Under the pieces are notes generated by a model. The model searched no databases and was not told the DNA's origin. It saw only the letters and a list, made by a program, of their open reading frames with translations. Position numbers and translations under genes: made by a program. From Castellaniella sp049673105 (GTDB taxonomy: Bacteria; Pseudomonadota; Gammaproteobacteria; Burkholderiales; Burkholderiaceae_B), in NCBI RefSeq assembly GCF_049673105.1, contig NZ_JBATXG010000015.1:1-64000 (forward strand): DNA of 64,000 nt, given 5' to 3'. Positions within the stretch are counted from its first letter, which is position 1. Each line of letters begins with the position of its first letter. This document shows, in pieces, positions 1 to 8,351 of this stretch.

Positions 1-2
1 AT

Positions 3-188
3 CCGGCGCTGGTCGACTGGGCGCGCCAGCCCTCCACCAGCCCGCCCAAGCCTGAGGTCAGCTCTGTGGTGGAAGAGATCTCAATAACTAATGACTCAAG
101 CCAGTGGTGGCGGTGTTGGTGCGGGCGCGGTCGGACAGCGCCGGATGCTGACGAAGGGAGGGCGGGGGAAGTCGGCGGGCGTGTTTGA
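3..188 (+). CDS. 3' end of an unknown gene (partial), C-terminus read out of a repeat
   Basis: The reading frame starting at base 3 is open from the window edge to a TGA at 186-188. Its first ~25 codons have the strong G/C third-position bias seen in the real genes here, while the other two forward frames do not; that is why I believe the frame is coding. The visible product begins PALVDWARQPSTSPP and is not recognisable. From about base 101 the frame enters the inverted-repeat element, so the last ~30 residues (Trp-, Cys- and Arg-rich) are repeat-derived and unlike a normal protein end. The gene may originally have stopped nearer base 100. Function unknown. Confidence 0.4.
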   Translation, partial: PALVDWARQPSTSPPKPEVSSVVEEISITNDSSQWWRCWCGRGRTAPDADEGRAGEVGGRV

Positions 189-296
189 GGCCGAAGGCCG
201 AGTTCGCCCGCCGCCCGCCCGGACGAGGCAGATACGGGAAGTCCGGCCAAGGGCCCGCCCGCTGTCTGGCGCCCGCACCAACACCGCCACCACTGG
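101..296. repeat. GC-rich inverted-repeat element with 28-bp perfect arms
   Basis: Bases 101-128 are the exact reverse complement of 269-296 (28 of 28). The 140-base interior has a second hairpin: GGCGGGCG at 174-181 pairs with CGCCCGCC at 205-212, with a smaller GGCC-GAA-GGCC stem at its tip (189-199). Symmetry decays further inward (GACAGCG near 134 against CGCTGTC near 260). There is no transposase. The design resembles a dispersed palindromic intergenic repeat (REP/ERIC/MITE-like) sitting between two genes. It could also terminate transcription from both sides. That it is multicopy is inference. Confidence 0.75.
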
Positions 297-313
297 CGTG
301 CGCGTGCTGCCCG

Positions 314-628
314 TCAGTCCACCAGATCCTGGTATTCCGGATACCGCCGCACATAAGCCTCGACATACGAACACACCGGGCGGACCGTCCAGCCGCGCGC
401 CCGAGCCGTGTCCAGCCCGAAGCGCACCAGATCCGCCGCGATGCCGCGCCCGCCGACCAGGACAGGCACCCCGGTATGAATGAAAGACGCGACCGTGCCG
501 TCCAGCTCGTAATCCAGCACGCACAACTGGCCGTCTTCCGTGAATTCGAAACGGTGAGCGGCCTCGTTGTGGCGGATGGCACGGGGCGCCGCCGCAGCGG
601 CGCCGGATGTGGTGGCGTCAGATGACAT
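314..628 (-). CDS. small GNAT-type N-acetyltransferase (YjdJ-like)
   Basis: 104-residue protein whose core RHNEAAHRFEF...LCVLDYELDG...FIHTGVP...GRGIAADLVRFGLDTARARGWTVRPVCSYVEAYVRR matches the very small acetyltransferase family of COG2388 (Acetyltransf_CG). The usual acetyl-CoA-binding signature is GxGIAxxLV followed by the ARARGW helix; the C-terminal CSYV.AYVRRYPEY motif is also typical. Such proteins are cytoplasmic and their substrates are mostly unknown. The start codon lies inside the last codons of prpD (11-bp overlap), so the gene is probably the last member of the prp operon, though a propionate role does not follow. Family call is good; substrate unknown. Confidence 0.8.
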   Translation of the reverse strand: MSSDATTSGAAAAAPRAIRHNEAAHRFEFTEDGQLCVLDYELDGTVASFIHTGVPVLVGGRGIAADLVRFGLDTARARGWTVRPVCSYVEAYVRRYPEYQDLVD

Positions 629-2060
629 ACAGATCCACGTATTCGTGCACCGGCATGGCCTCGAGTTTGGCCTGGTCCAGGGATACGTCCAGGATGCGCT
701 GCTGCTGGCGTTCCGGGAACTGGCGCGTCAGGTTCTTGCGGAACTTGGCTTCCAGCAGCGGAATGCCTTCCTGGCGGCGGCGCTTGTGGCCGACCGGGTA
801 TTCGCAGACCAGCTCGTCGAGCTTCGTGCCGTCATTGAATTCCACCGTCAGCGCATTGGCGATCGAACGCTTGTCGGGATCGTGGTAGTCCGCAGTGAAG
901 GCCGGATCTTCCACGCAGACCATCTTGTCGCGCAGGGCGTCGATGCGCGGGTCGGCGGCCACGCTGTCCTCGTAGTCGGACGCTGTCAGTCGGCCAAAGA
1001 TCAGGGGCACCGCCACCATGTACTGGATGCAGTGATCGCGGTCGGCGGGGTTGTTCAACGGGCCTTTCTTGTCGATGATGCGGATGCAGGCCTCGTGGGT
1101 GCGGATCGTGATTTTTTTGATGTCGGCGTGCGTCTTGCCCAGGGATTTCAGCTTGGTGTGAATAAGCAGAGCGGATTCCACGGCGGTCTGCGAGTGGAAT
1201 TCGGCGGGGAACGAGATCTTGAACAGCACGTTTTCCATCACGTAGCTGCCGTAGGGGCGCTGGAACGTGAAGGGCTTGCCCTTGAAGGACACATCGTAGA
1301 AACCCCACACCGGCGCGGTCAGGGCGGACGGATAGCCCATTTCCCCGGTGCGGGCCATCAGGGCCAGGCGCACGGCGCGGCTGGTGGCATCGCCCGCCGC
1401 CCAGGACTTGCGGCTGCCGGTATTGGGCGCGTGGCGGTAGGTGCGCAGGCTTTGTCCGTCCACCCAGGCCAAAGAGACCGCGTTGACGATTTCATCGCGG
1501 GACAGGCCTAGCATCTGGGACACGACGGCGGTCGAGGCGACCTTGACCAGGATCACGTGATCCAGGCCGACCTTATTGAAGGAATTTTCCAGGGCGATGC
1601 AGCCCTGGATCTCGTGGGCCTTGACCATGCCTTCGAGCACGGCGCGCATCGTCAGGGGTTGTTTGCCGGCAGCGACGGCATTGCGCGACAGCCAGTCGGC
1701 CACCGCCAGAATACCGCCCAGATTATCGGACGGGTGGCCCCATTCGGCGGCCAGCCAGGTGTCGTTGAAGTCCAGCCAGCGGATCATGCAGCCGATATTG
1801 AAGGCTGCTTGCACCGGGTCCAGCTGGAATTGCGTGCCGGGGACCTTGGCGCCGTTGGGGACTACCGTACCGGGCACGATGGGACCCATCAGCTTGCGGC
1901 AGGCCGGATATTCCAGGCTTTCCAGGCCGCAACCCAGCGTATCGATCAGTGAAAGGCGGGCGGTCGACAGAGCGAGATCGCTCTGGATCGTATAGTTCAG
2001 AACATAGTCGACAATATCGATCAGGACTTGATCGGGATCGGGGCGGACATTGGATTGCAT
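618..2060 (-). CDS. prpD: 2-methylcitrate dehydratase (PrpD family)
   Basis: 480 residues, the normal length for PrpD. The conserved RWLDFNDTW...EWGHPSDN block (about residues 94-113) and the N-terminal VDYVLNYTI...ARLSLIDTLGCG segment identify the MmgE/PrpD family. The enzyme dehydrates 2-methylcitrate in the methylcitrate cycle, which oxidises propionyl-CoA to pyruvate, and acts in the cytoplasm. It lies downstream of prpF and acnD on the same strand. In clusters with AcnD and PrpF the dehydration can be done by AcnD, so having PrpD as well gives both the AcnD/PrpF route and the PrpD route. Start ATG at 2060; no competing start nearby. Confidence 0.93.
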   Translation of the reverse strand: MQSNVRPDPDQVLIDIVDYVLNYTIQSDLALSTARLSLIDTLGCGLESLEYPACRKLMGPIVPGTVVPNGAKVPGTQFQLDPVQAAFNIGCMIRWLDFNDTWLAAEWGHPSDNLGGILAVADWLSRNAVAAGKQPLTMRAVLEGMVKAHEIQGCIALENSFNKVGLDHVILVKVASTAVVSQMLGLSRDEIVNAVSLAWVDGQSLRTYRHAPNTGSRKSWAAGDATSRAVRLALMARTGEMGYPSALTAPVWGFYDVSFKGKPFTFQRPYGSYVMENVLFKISFPAEFHSQTAVESALLIHTKLKSLGKTHADIKKITIRTHEACIRIIDKKGPLNNPADRDHCIQYMVAVPLIFGRLTASDYEDSVAADPRIDALRDKMVCVEDPAFTADYHDPDKRSIANALTVEFNDGTKLDELVCEYPVGHKRRRQEGIPLLEAKFRKNLTRQFPERQQQRILDVSLDQAKLEAMPVHEYVDLYVI

Positions 2061-2126
2061 AGGAACGCGGGTCTTCCTTTGGACTGCCTGTTGGCAGCCC
2101 GATTTTGTCAGTCAGTCGAGTGGGTA

Positions 2127-3332
2127 CTAAAACGCGTCGCCAGGGACGCGCACCCAGCCCTCCATCAATACACGGGCGCTGCGGCTCATGAGGGCCTTGT
2201 TGACGATCCAATCGCCGTCTTGTTGTTGGGCTTGCGCGCCAACCAGCAGGGTGCCGGAGGGATGACCAAAGCATACAGCGTTGCGTTCGCCCCCGCCAGC
2301 AGCCAGGTTTACGAGCGTGCCGGGAATGGCCGCTGCCGTGGCGATGGCCACGGCAGCCGTGCCCATCATGGCATGGTGCAGTTTGCCCATGGACAGCGCG
2401 CGCACCAGCAGGTCGATATCCTGGGCGGCAATGGCTTTGCCGCTGGAAGACACATAGGATGTCGGCTTGGCGACGAACGCGATCTTCGGCGTGTGCTGGC
2501 GCTGGGCGATCTCGTCGAGGTGCGCGATCAGGCCCATGCGCAGCGCGCCATGCGCACGGATGGTTTCGAACATGGCCAGGGCCTTGGAATCGCTATTGAT
2601 GGCGTCCTGCAGTTCCGTGCCGGTATAGCCGATGTCTTCGGCGTTCAGGAAAATGGTGGGAATCCCGGCATTGATCAGCGTGGCCTTCAAGGCGCCGATA
2701 CCCGGAACCTGCAGTTCGTCGACCAGGTTGCCGGTCGGAAACATTGAACCGCCTGCGCCTTCTTCCTCGGCGGCGGGGTTCATGAATTCCAGCCGCACTT
2801 GCGCGGCGGGAAAGGTCACCCCGTCCAGTTCGAAGTCGCCGGTTTCCTGGACGGCGCCTTGTGTCATCGGGACATGGGCGATGATGGTCTTGCCGATGTT
2901 GGCTTGCCAGATGCGCACGGTCGCCAGGCCGTCTTGCGGGATGCGGTCGGCCTCGACCAATCCGGCGCTGATCGCGAAAGGCCCCACGGCTGCCGAGAGA
3001 TTGCCGCAATTGCCGCTCCAGTCCACGAACGCCCGATCGATGGACACCTGGCCGAACAGATAGTCGACATCGTGATCGGGTCGGCTGCTCTTGGACAGGA
3101 TGACGGTTTTGCTGGTGCTGGAAGTCGCCCCGCCCATGCCGTCGATCTGCTTGCCGTAGGGGTCCGGGCTGCCGATCACGCGCATCAGTAGCGCGTCGCG
3201 CGTCGCGCCGGGCGACTGCGCGGCGGCGGGCAGATCCTGCAGGCGAAAGAACACGCCTTTGCTGGTCCCCCCACGCATGTAGGTGGCGGGGATTTTTACC
3301 TGGGGCGCATGGTTCATGTTGGTCTTGCTCAT
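2127..3332 (-). CDS. prpF: 2-methylaconitate cis-trans isomerase
   Basis: 401 residues starting MSKTNMNHAPQ. The frame is open 14 codons further up, but that would overlap acnD; the chosen ATG lies four bases after the acnD stop. RGGTSKGVFF (residues 20-29) and SGNCGNLSAAVGPFA (106-120) are PrpF hallmarks. Lys75 in SSTSKT and Cys109 in GNCGN fall where the family's catalytic Lys and Cys lie. PrpF isomerises 2-methyl-trans-aconitate made by AcnD to the cis form, which aconitase can hydrate. It sits directly after acnD, the usual pairing, and the four-base gap suggests translational coupling. Confidence 0.93.
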   Translation of the reverse strand: MSKTNMNHAPQVKIPATYMRGGTSKGVFFRLQDLPAAAQSPGATRDALLMRVIGSPDPYGKQIDGMGGATSSTSKTVILSKSSRPDHDVDYLFGQVSIDRAFVDWSGNCGNLSAAVGPFAISAGLVEADRIPQDGLATVRIWQANIGKTIIAHVPMTQGAVQETGDFELDGVTFPAAQVRLEFMNPAAEEEGAGGSMFPTGNLVDELQVPGIGALKATLINAGIPTIFLNAEDIGYTGTELQDAINSDSKALAMFETIRAHGALRMGLIAHLDEIAQRQHTPKIAFVAKPTSYVSSSGKAIAAQDIDLLVRALSMGKLHHAMMGTAAVAIATAAAIPGTLVNLAAGGGERNAVCFGHPSGTLLVGAQAQQQDGDWIVNKALMSRSARVLMEGWVRVPGDAF

Positions 3333-3336
3333 TGGT

Positions 3337-5931
3337 TTAATTCGTTGCGGCTGATTCGATGAAGTCCTGCGCAAACCGTTGCAGCACGCCGCCGGCTTCG
3401 TAGATCGAGACTTCTTCGGCGGTGTCCAGGCGGCAGGTGACGGGCACGTCGACGGTGTCGCCGTTCTGGCGGCGGATGACGAGCGTCAGCGTGGCGCGCG
3501 GAGTGCGCTCGCCGACCACGTCGAAGGTTTCGGTGCCGTCGATGCCCAATGTGCGCCGGTTCACCCCCGGCTTGAATTCCAGCGGCAGCACGCCCATGCC
3601 GACCAGGTTGGTCCGGTGGATGCGCTCGAAGCCCTCGGCGGCGATGGCTTCCACGCCGGCCAGGCGCACGCCCTTGGCCGCCCAGTCACGCGATGACCCC
3701 TGGCCATAGTCGGCGCCCGCCACGATGATGAGCGGCTGCTTGCGCTGCATATAGGTCTCGATGGCTTCCCACATGCGGGTGACCTTGCCTTCGGGTTCGA
3801 TGCGCGCGAGCGACCCCTGGCGGATCTTGCCGTCGTCCCTCACCATTTCATTCAACAGCTTGGGGTTGGCAAAAGTGGCCCGCTGCGCGGTCAGGTGGTC
3901 GCCGCGATGGGTGGCGTAGGAATTGAAGTCTTCTTCCGGCAAACCCATTTTGGCCAGATATTCACCCGCCGCGCTGTCCGGCAAAATGGCGTTGGACGGC
4001 GAGAGGTGATCGGTGGTGATGTTGTCGCCCAGCACCGCCAGGGGGCGCATGCCGGTCAGCGTGCGTTCGCCGGCCAAGGCGCCTTCCCAGTAGGGCGGGC
4101 AGCGAATGTAGGTGCTCTGGGGGCGCCATTCGTACAAGGGATTGGTTTTCCCGCTGGCAATCAGGTCGCGGGCGAACATGGGCTCGTACACTTGGCGGAA
4201 GTGCTCGGGTTTGACGCTGGCGGCGACGATGGCGTCGATTTCCTCGTCGGACGGCCAGATGTCCTTGAGGGTGATGGGCGTGCCATCCTGTTTCAGGCCC
4301 AGCGCGTCTTTTTCGATATCGAAGCGGATGGTGCCGGCGATGGCATAGGCGACGACCAGGGCGGGCGACGCCAGGAAGGCTTGTTTGGCATAGGGATGGA
4401 TGCGACCGTCAAAGTTGCGGTTGCCCGACAGCACGGCGGTCGAGTACAGATCGCGGCTGACGACTTCTTTCTGGATTTTCGGGTCCAGCGCGCCGCTCAT
4501 GCCGTTACAGGTCGTACAGGCGAAACCGACGATGCCAAAGCCCAGTTTTTCGAGTTCCGGCAGCAGCCCCGAATCCTGAAGATACAGCTGGACTGCCTTG
4601 GAACCCGGCGCCAGCGAGGATTTGACCCAGGGTTTGCGGGTCAGGCCCAGCGCGTTGGCGTTGCGCGCCAGCAGGCCGGCGGAGATCACATTGCGCGGGT
4701 TGCTGGTGTTGGTGCAGCTGGTGATCGCGGCGATGATGACGGCGCCGTCCGGCATCAGGCCGGGCTCGTTTTCCACCGTGCCGGCAATGCCTCGGGCCGC
4801 AAGTTCGGATGTCGGGACGCGGCTGTGCGGGTTTGAGGGGCCGGCGATATTGCGCACGACGCTGGACAGGTCGAACCGCAAGACGCGCTCGTATTCGGCG
4901 GTCTTCAGGCTGTCAGCCCACAGGCCGGTGTGCTTGGCGTAGGTTTCTACCAGCTTGACCTGTTCGTCTGCTCTGCCGGTCAGTTTCAGGTAGTCGATGG
5001 TTTGCTGATCGATGTGGAACATCGCCGCCGTGGCGCCGTATTCTGGGGTCATGTTGGAGATGGTGGCCCGATCGCCCAGAGTCAGGTGGGCAACGCCTTC
5101 GCCATAAAATTCCAGGTAGGACGACACGACTTTTTCTTTGCGCAGGAATTCGGTCAGGGCCAGCACCAGATCGGTGGCGGTGCTGCCCGGCTGCGGCTTG
5201 CCGGTCAATTCGACGCCGATGATGTCGGGCAGGCGCATCCAGGAGGCGCGCCCGAGCATCACGCTCTCGGCTTCCAGGCCGCCGACGCCGATGGCGATCA
5301 CGCCCAGGGCGTCGACGTGCGGCGTATGGCTGTCGGTGCCCACCAGCGTATCCGGAAAGGCCACGCCGTCTTGCGCGTGCACCACGGGCGACATGCGTTC
5401 CAGATTGATCTGGTGCATGATGCCGTTGCCCGGCGGGATGACATCGACGTTCTGGAAGGCCCTTTTGGTCCAGTTGATGAAATGAAAGCGATCATCGTTG
5501 CGACGGTCTTCGATCGCCCGGTTCTTGTTGAAGGCATCCGGTTCGAAGCCGGCGTGCTCGACGGCCAGCGAGTGGTCGACGATCAGTTGAGTCGGCACCA
5601 CGGGATTGACCAGGGCGGGGTCGCCACCTTTGGCTGCAATGGCTTCGCGCAGACCTGCCAGATCGACCAGCGCGGTTTGTCCCAGAATGTCGTGGCACAC
5701 CACGCGGGCGGGAAACCAGGGGAAATCCAGGTCGCGCCGGCGTTCGATCAGCTGTTTCAGTGAATCGGTCAGGATGGCAGGATCGCAGCGGCGCACCAGG
5801 TTTTCGGCAAAGATGCGGGATGTGTACGGCAGTTTGTCGTAGGCGCCGGGTTCAATGGCCTCGACGACCGAGCGGGTGTCGAAGTAATCCAGTCGAGTGC
5901 CAGGCAGAGGCTTGCGGTGTGCAGTATTCAT
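3337..5931 (-). CDS. acnD: Fe/S-dependent 2-methylcitrate dehydratase (AcnA-like)
   Basis: 864 residues from the ATG at 5931 (MNTAHRKPLPGT); the frame is open 23 codons further up, but that stretch is unlike the family and enters the intercistronic hairpin. Aconitase-type [4Fe-4S] ligands are visible: Cys406 in SCTNTSNPRNV, and Cys472 and Cys475 in ACTTCNGMSG. GTDSHTPHVDALG and QGSSRDWAAKG are aconitase signatures. The swivel domain is C-terminal, as in AcnA and AcnD. The prpF neighbour distinguishes it as AcnD rather than housekeeping aconitase A. It dehydrates 2-methylcitrate to the trans-aconitate isomer that PrpF then converts. It may also act as an aconitase. Confidence 0.92.
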   Translation of the reverse strand: MNTAHRKPLPGTRLDYFDTRSVVEAIEPGAYDKLPYTSRIFAENLVRRCDPAILTDSLKQLIERRRDLDFPWFPARVVCHDILGQTALVDLAGLREAIAAKGGDPALVNPVVPTQLIVDHSLAVEHAGFEPDAFNKNRAIEDRRNDDRFHFINWTKRAFQNVDVIPPGNGIMHQINLERMSPVVHAQDGVAFPDTLVGTDSHTPHVDALGVIAIGVGGLEAESVMLGRASWMRLPDIIGVELTGKPQPGSTATDLVLALTEFLRKEKVVSSYLEFYGEGVAHLTLGDRATISNMTPEYGATAAMFHIDQQTIDYLKLTGRADEQVKLVETYAKHTGLWADSLKTAEYERVLRFDLSSVVRNIAGPSNPHSRVPTSELAARGIAGTVENEPGLMPDGAVIIAAITSCTNTSNPRNVISAGLLARNANALGLTRKPWVKSSLAPGSKAVQLYLQDSGLLPELEKLGFGIVGFACTTCNGMSGALDPKIQKEVVSRDLYSTAVLSGNRNFDGRIHPYAKQAFLASPALVVAYAIAGTIRFDIEKDALGLKQDGTPITLKDIWPSDEEIDAIVAASVKPEHFRQVYEPMFARDLIASGKTNPLYEWRPQSTYIRCPPYWEGALAGERTLTGMRPLAVLGDNITTDHLSPSNAILPDSAAGEYLAKMGLPEEDFNSYATHRGDHLTAQRATFANPKLLNEMVRDDGKIRQGSLARIEPEGKVTRMWEAIETYMQRKQPLIIVAGADYGQGSSRDWAAKGVRLAGVEAIAAEGFERIHRTNLVGMGVLPLEFKPGVNRRTLGIDGTETFDVVGERTPRATLTLVIRRQNGDTVDVPVTCRLDTAEEVSIYEAGGVLQRFAQDFIESAATN

Positions 5932-5980
5932 GGCGTCCAGAAGCAGTCGGATAATAGGCGGCAAGGGCTGCGGTGTGAAT

Positions 5981-6012
5981 GGGAAGTGGGCGGTGTCCAC
6001 CGCCCGCTTCCC
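5981..6012 (-). other. intercistronic stem-loop between prpC and acnD
   Basis: GGGAAGTGGGCGGT (5981-5994) pairs with ACCGCCCGCTTCCC (5999-6012) across a 4-base loop, with one non-Watson-Crick position. It lies between the prpC stop and the acnD start. There is no T-tract, so it is more likely an mRNA processing or stability element than a full terminator. Confidence 0.6.
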
Positions 6013-6019
6013 GGGCGCG

Positions 6020-7213
6020 TCAGCGGCGCTTGGCGAGCGGCACGAAGCTCAGATCTTCCGGGCCGATGTAGTTGGCCGTCGGGCGGATGATCTTGTTGTC
6101 GATGCGTTGCTCGATGATGTGCGCCGACCAGCCGGCGGTGCGGGCGATCACGAACAGCGGTGTGAACATGGCGGTGGGCACACCCATCATGTGGTACGAC
6201 ACAGCCGAGAACCAATCCAGGTTGGGGAACATTTTCTTGGCGTCCCACATCACCGATTCCAGGCGGTCGGCGATGTCGAACATCTTGGTCGAGCCGGCGG
6301 ATTTGGATAGTTTGCGGGCCACGTCCTTGATGACCTTGTTGCGGGGGTCGGACACGGTGTACACCGGATGCCCAAAGCCGATCACGACTTCCTTGGCTTC
6401 GACGCGGCGGCGGATGTCGGCTTCGGCCTCGTCCGGGCTGTCGTAGCGTTTCTGGATTTCGAAGGCGACTTCGTTGGCGCCGCCGTGTTTGGGTCCGCGC
6501 AGTGCGCCGATGGCACCGGTGATGGCGGAATACACGTCGGAACCCGTGCCGGCGATGACGCGCCCCGTGAAGGTCGAGGCGTTGAATTCGTGTTCGGCGT
6601 ACAGGATCAGAGATGTGTGCATGGCGCGCACCCATTCGTCGGACGGGGTGTCGCCGTGCAGCAGGTGCAGGAAATGGCCGCCGATGCTGTCGTCGTCGGT
6701 TTCGACGTTGATGATGCGGCCATTGTGGCTGTAGTGGTACCAGTACAGCAGGGCCGAGCCCAGGCTGGCCATCAGGCGGTCGGCGATGTCGCGGGCATCA
6801 GGCAGGTTGTGGTCGTCTTTCTCAGGCAGCACGCAGCCCATCACCGACGCGGCGGTGCGCATCACATCCATGGGGTGGCTGGCGGCGGGCAGGGCTTCCA
6901 AGGCGACCTGGACCTGGGCGGGCAGGCCGCGCAGGCGGCGCAATTTTTCCTTGTAGGCCTTGAGTTCGGCCTTGGTCGGCAGTTTGCCGTGAATCAGCAG
7001 ATGGGCGACTTCTTCAAATTCGCAGGTATCGGCGATATCCAGAATGTCGTAGCCGCGATAGTGCAAATCGTTGCCGCTGCGGCCCACCGTGCACAAGGCC
7101 GTGTTGCCGGCCACCACGCCCGACAGGGCGACGGATTTCTTCGGTTTGAAGCCGGGGGTGGGTGCGGCCTTTGCGGATGCAGGCTTCGTGGATACAGTCT
7201 TTCGTGTCGCCAT
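6020..7213 (-). CDS. prpC: 2-methylcitrate synthase
   Basis: 397 residues, citrate-synthase fold. GPKHGGANEVAFEIQ and GFGHPVYTVSDPRN carry the catalytic His residues, and RTAGWSAHIIEQR is the C-terminal citrate-synthase signature. Length and the GHPVYT form (not GHRVYK) fit PrpC rather than housekeeping citrate synthase; a clear GltA is encoded at 13963-15258. It condenses propionyl-CoA with oxaloacetate. The first ~25 residues are Lys/Ala/Pro-rich and look dispensable. Start ATG at 7213, with GGAGATCTCTG just upstream. Lies between prpB and acnD on the same strand. Confidence 0.95.
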   Translation of the reverse strand: MATRKTVSTKPASAKAAPTPGFKPKKSVALSGVVAGNTALCTVGRSGNDLHYRGYDILDIADTCEFEEVAHLLIHGKLPTKAELKAYKEKLRRLRGLPAQVQVALEALPAASHPMDVMRTAASVMGCVLPEKDDHNLPDARDIADRLMASLGSALLYWYHYSHNGRIINVETDDDSIGGHFLHLLHGDTPSDEWVRAMHTSLILYAEHEFNASTFTGRVIAGTGSDVYSAITGAIGALRGPKHGGANEVAFEIQKRYDSPDEAEADIRRRVEAKEVVIGFGHPVYTVSDPRNKVIKDVARKLSKSAGSTKMFDIADRLESVMWDAKKMFPNLDWFSAVSYHMMGVPTAMFTPLFVIARTAGWSAHIIEQRIDNKIIRPTANYIGPEDLSFVPLAKRR

Positions 7214-7262
7214 CAGAGATCTCCTTGAGTGACGGAATGAATGTCGGTCGGCGCGCGCCGGA

Positions 7263-8162
7263 TCAGGATGCTTTGCCCTTGCCTTGTTGGAACAGCGTAT
7301 CGAGCTGAGCTTCGTAGCGGTGATAGCCGATCCGGTCGTAGAGTTCTTCGCGTGTCTGCATCAGATCGACCACATTGTGTTGGTGACCGTCGCGGCGGAT
7401 CGCTTCGTAGACGGTTTCAGCGGCCTTGTTCATGGCGCGAAAGGCCGAGAGCGGGTAGAGCACGATGCCCACGCCTGCGCCCGCCAGTTCCTGCACCGTA
7501 AACAAGGGGGTCTGGCCGAATTCGGTGATATTCGCCAGCACGGGCACGCCCAGGGATTTGGAAAATTTCGCGTAGGTTTCCAAATCATAGGACGCTTCCG
7601 CGAAAATCGCATCGGCGCCGGCTTCGACGCAGGCATGGGCGCGTTCCAGGGCGGCTTCCACGCCAGCCACTGCGATCGCGTCGGTGCGGGCGATCAGGTA
7701 GAAGTCGCTGTCGGTGCGGGCGTCGGCAGCGGCCTTGACGCGATCCGCCATTTCTTCGGTGCTGACGATTTCCTTGCCGGGGCGGTGGCCGCAGCGTTTG
7801 GCGCCGACCTGGTCTTCGATGTGGCAGCCGGCGGCGCCGAATTTGATCAGGGATTTGACGGTGCGGGCGATATTGAAGGCCGACGGTCCGAAACCCGTGT
7901 CGATATCGACCAGCAGCGGCAGATCGCAGACGTCGGTGATGCGGCGGATGTCGGTCAGCACGTCGTCCAGGGTGTTGATGCCCAGATCAGGCAGACCCAG
8001 AGAGCCGGCGGCGACTCCGCCGCCCGACAGATAGATGGCGCGGTAACCAGCGCGTTTGGCCAGCAGCGCGTGATTGGCGTTGATGGCGCCGATGATTTGC
8101 AGGGGGGATTCTTCGATGAGCGCCTGGCGCAGCAAGGCGCCGGGAGAGGCGGGACGAGTCAT
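7263..8162 (-). CDS. prpB: 2-methylisocitrate lyase
   Basis: 299 residues. LSGGGVAAGSLGLPDLG, VDIDTGFG and the catalytic loop AKRCGHRPGKE (Cys124) are diagnostic of PrpB in the isocitrate lyase/PEP mutase superfamily. It cleaves 2-methylisocitrate to pyruvate and succinate; the succinate feeds the Sdh complex encoded nearby. The ATG at 8162 has GGAG nine bases upstream. prpB appears to be the first gene of the prp cluster, followed by prpC 49 bases later. The 189 bases upstream separate it from mdh and contain the mdh terminator-like hairpin plus room for a promoter. Confidence 0.95.
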   Translation of the reverse strand: MTRPASPGALLRQALIEESPLQIIGAINANHALLAKRAGYRAIYLSGGGVAAGSLGLPDLGINTLDDVLTDIRRITDVCDLPLLVDIDTGFGPSAFNIARTVKSLIKFGAAGCHIEDQVGAKRCGHRPGKEIVSTEEMADRVKAAADARTDSDFYLIARTDAIAVAGVEAALERAHACVEAGADAIFAEASYDLETYAKFSKSLGVPVLANITEFGQTPLFTVQELAGAGVGIVLYPLSAFRAMNKAAETVYEAIRRDGHQHNVVDLMQTREELYDRIGYHRYEAQLDTLFQQGKGKAS

Positions 8163-8300
8163 GAACGGTGCTCCGGTGTGCAGCCGCGCCGGGCAGACCC
8201 AATGCGCGGCAGAGGTCGCCCGAGTGGGGCGGGATTCCAGTCGATGCTACCGGCATTCTGTGCCTGCAGGGCGGCCCTGTCTGTCATCGGCTGGACATTC

Positions 8301-8339
8301 AGCGGCGCGCCGCCGGCTTTTCCAGCCGACCGGCGCGCT
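8301..8339 (-). terminator. terminator-like hairpin downstream of mdh
   Basis: An almost complete GC-rich stem (AGCGGCGCGCCGCCGGCT at 8301-8318 against 8324-8339, one bulge) with a TTTCC-type loop, starting 12 bases past the mdh stop on the minus strand. It lacks a good T-tract, so Rho-independent termination is probable but not certain. Confidence 0.5.
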
Positions 8340-8351
8340 GCGGGGACAGGC

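Noticed and set aside
91..483. 130-codon forward frame across the left-end repeat
   Set aside because: It spans the inverted repeat and runs antisense to the GNAT gene; composition is Arg/Pro/Gly-rich without a domain.
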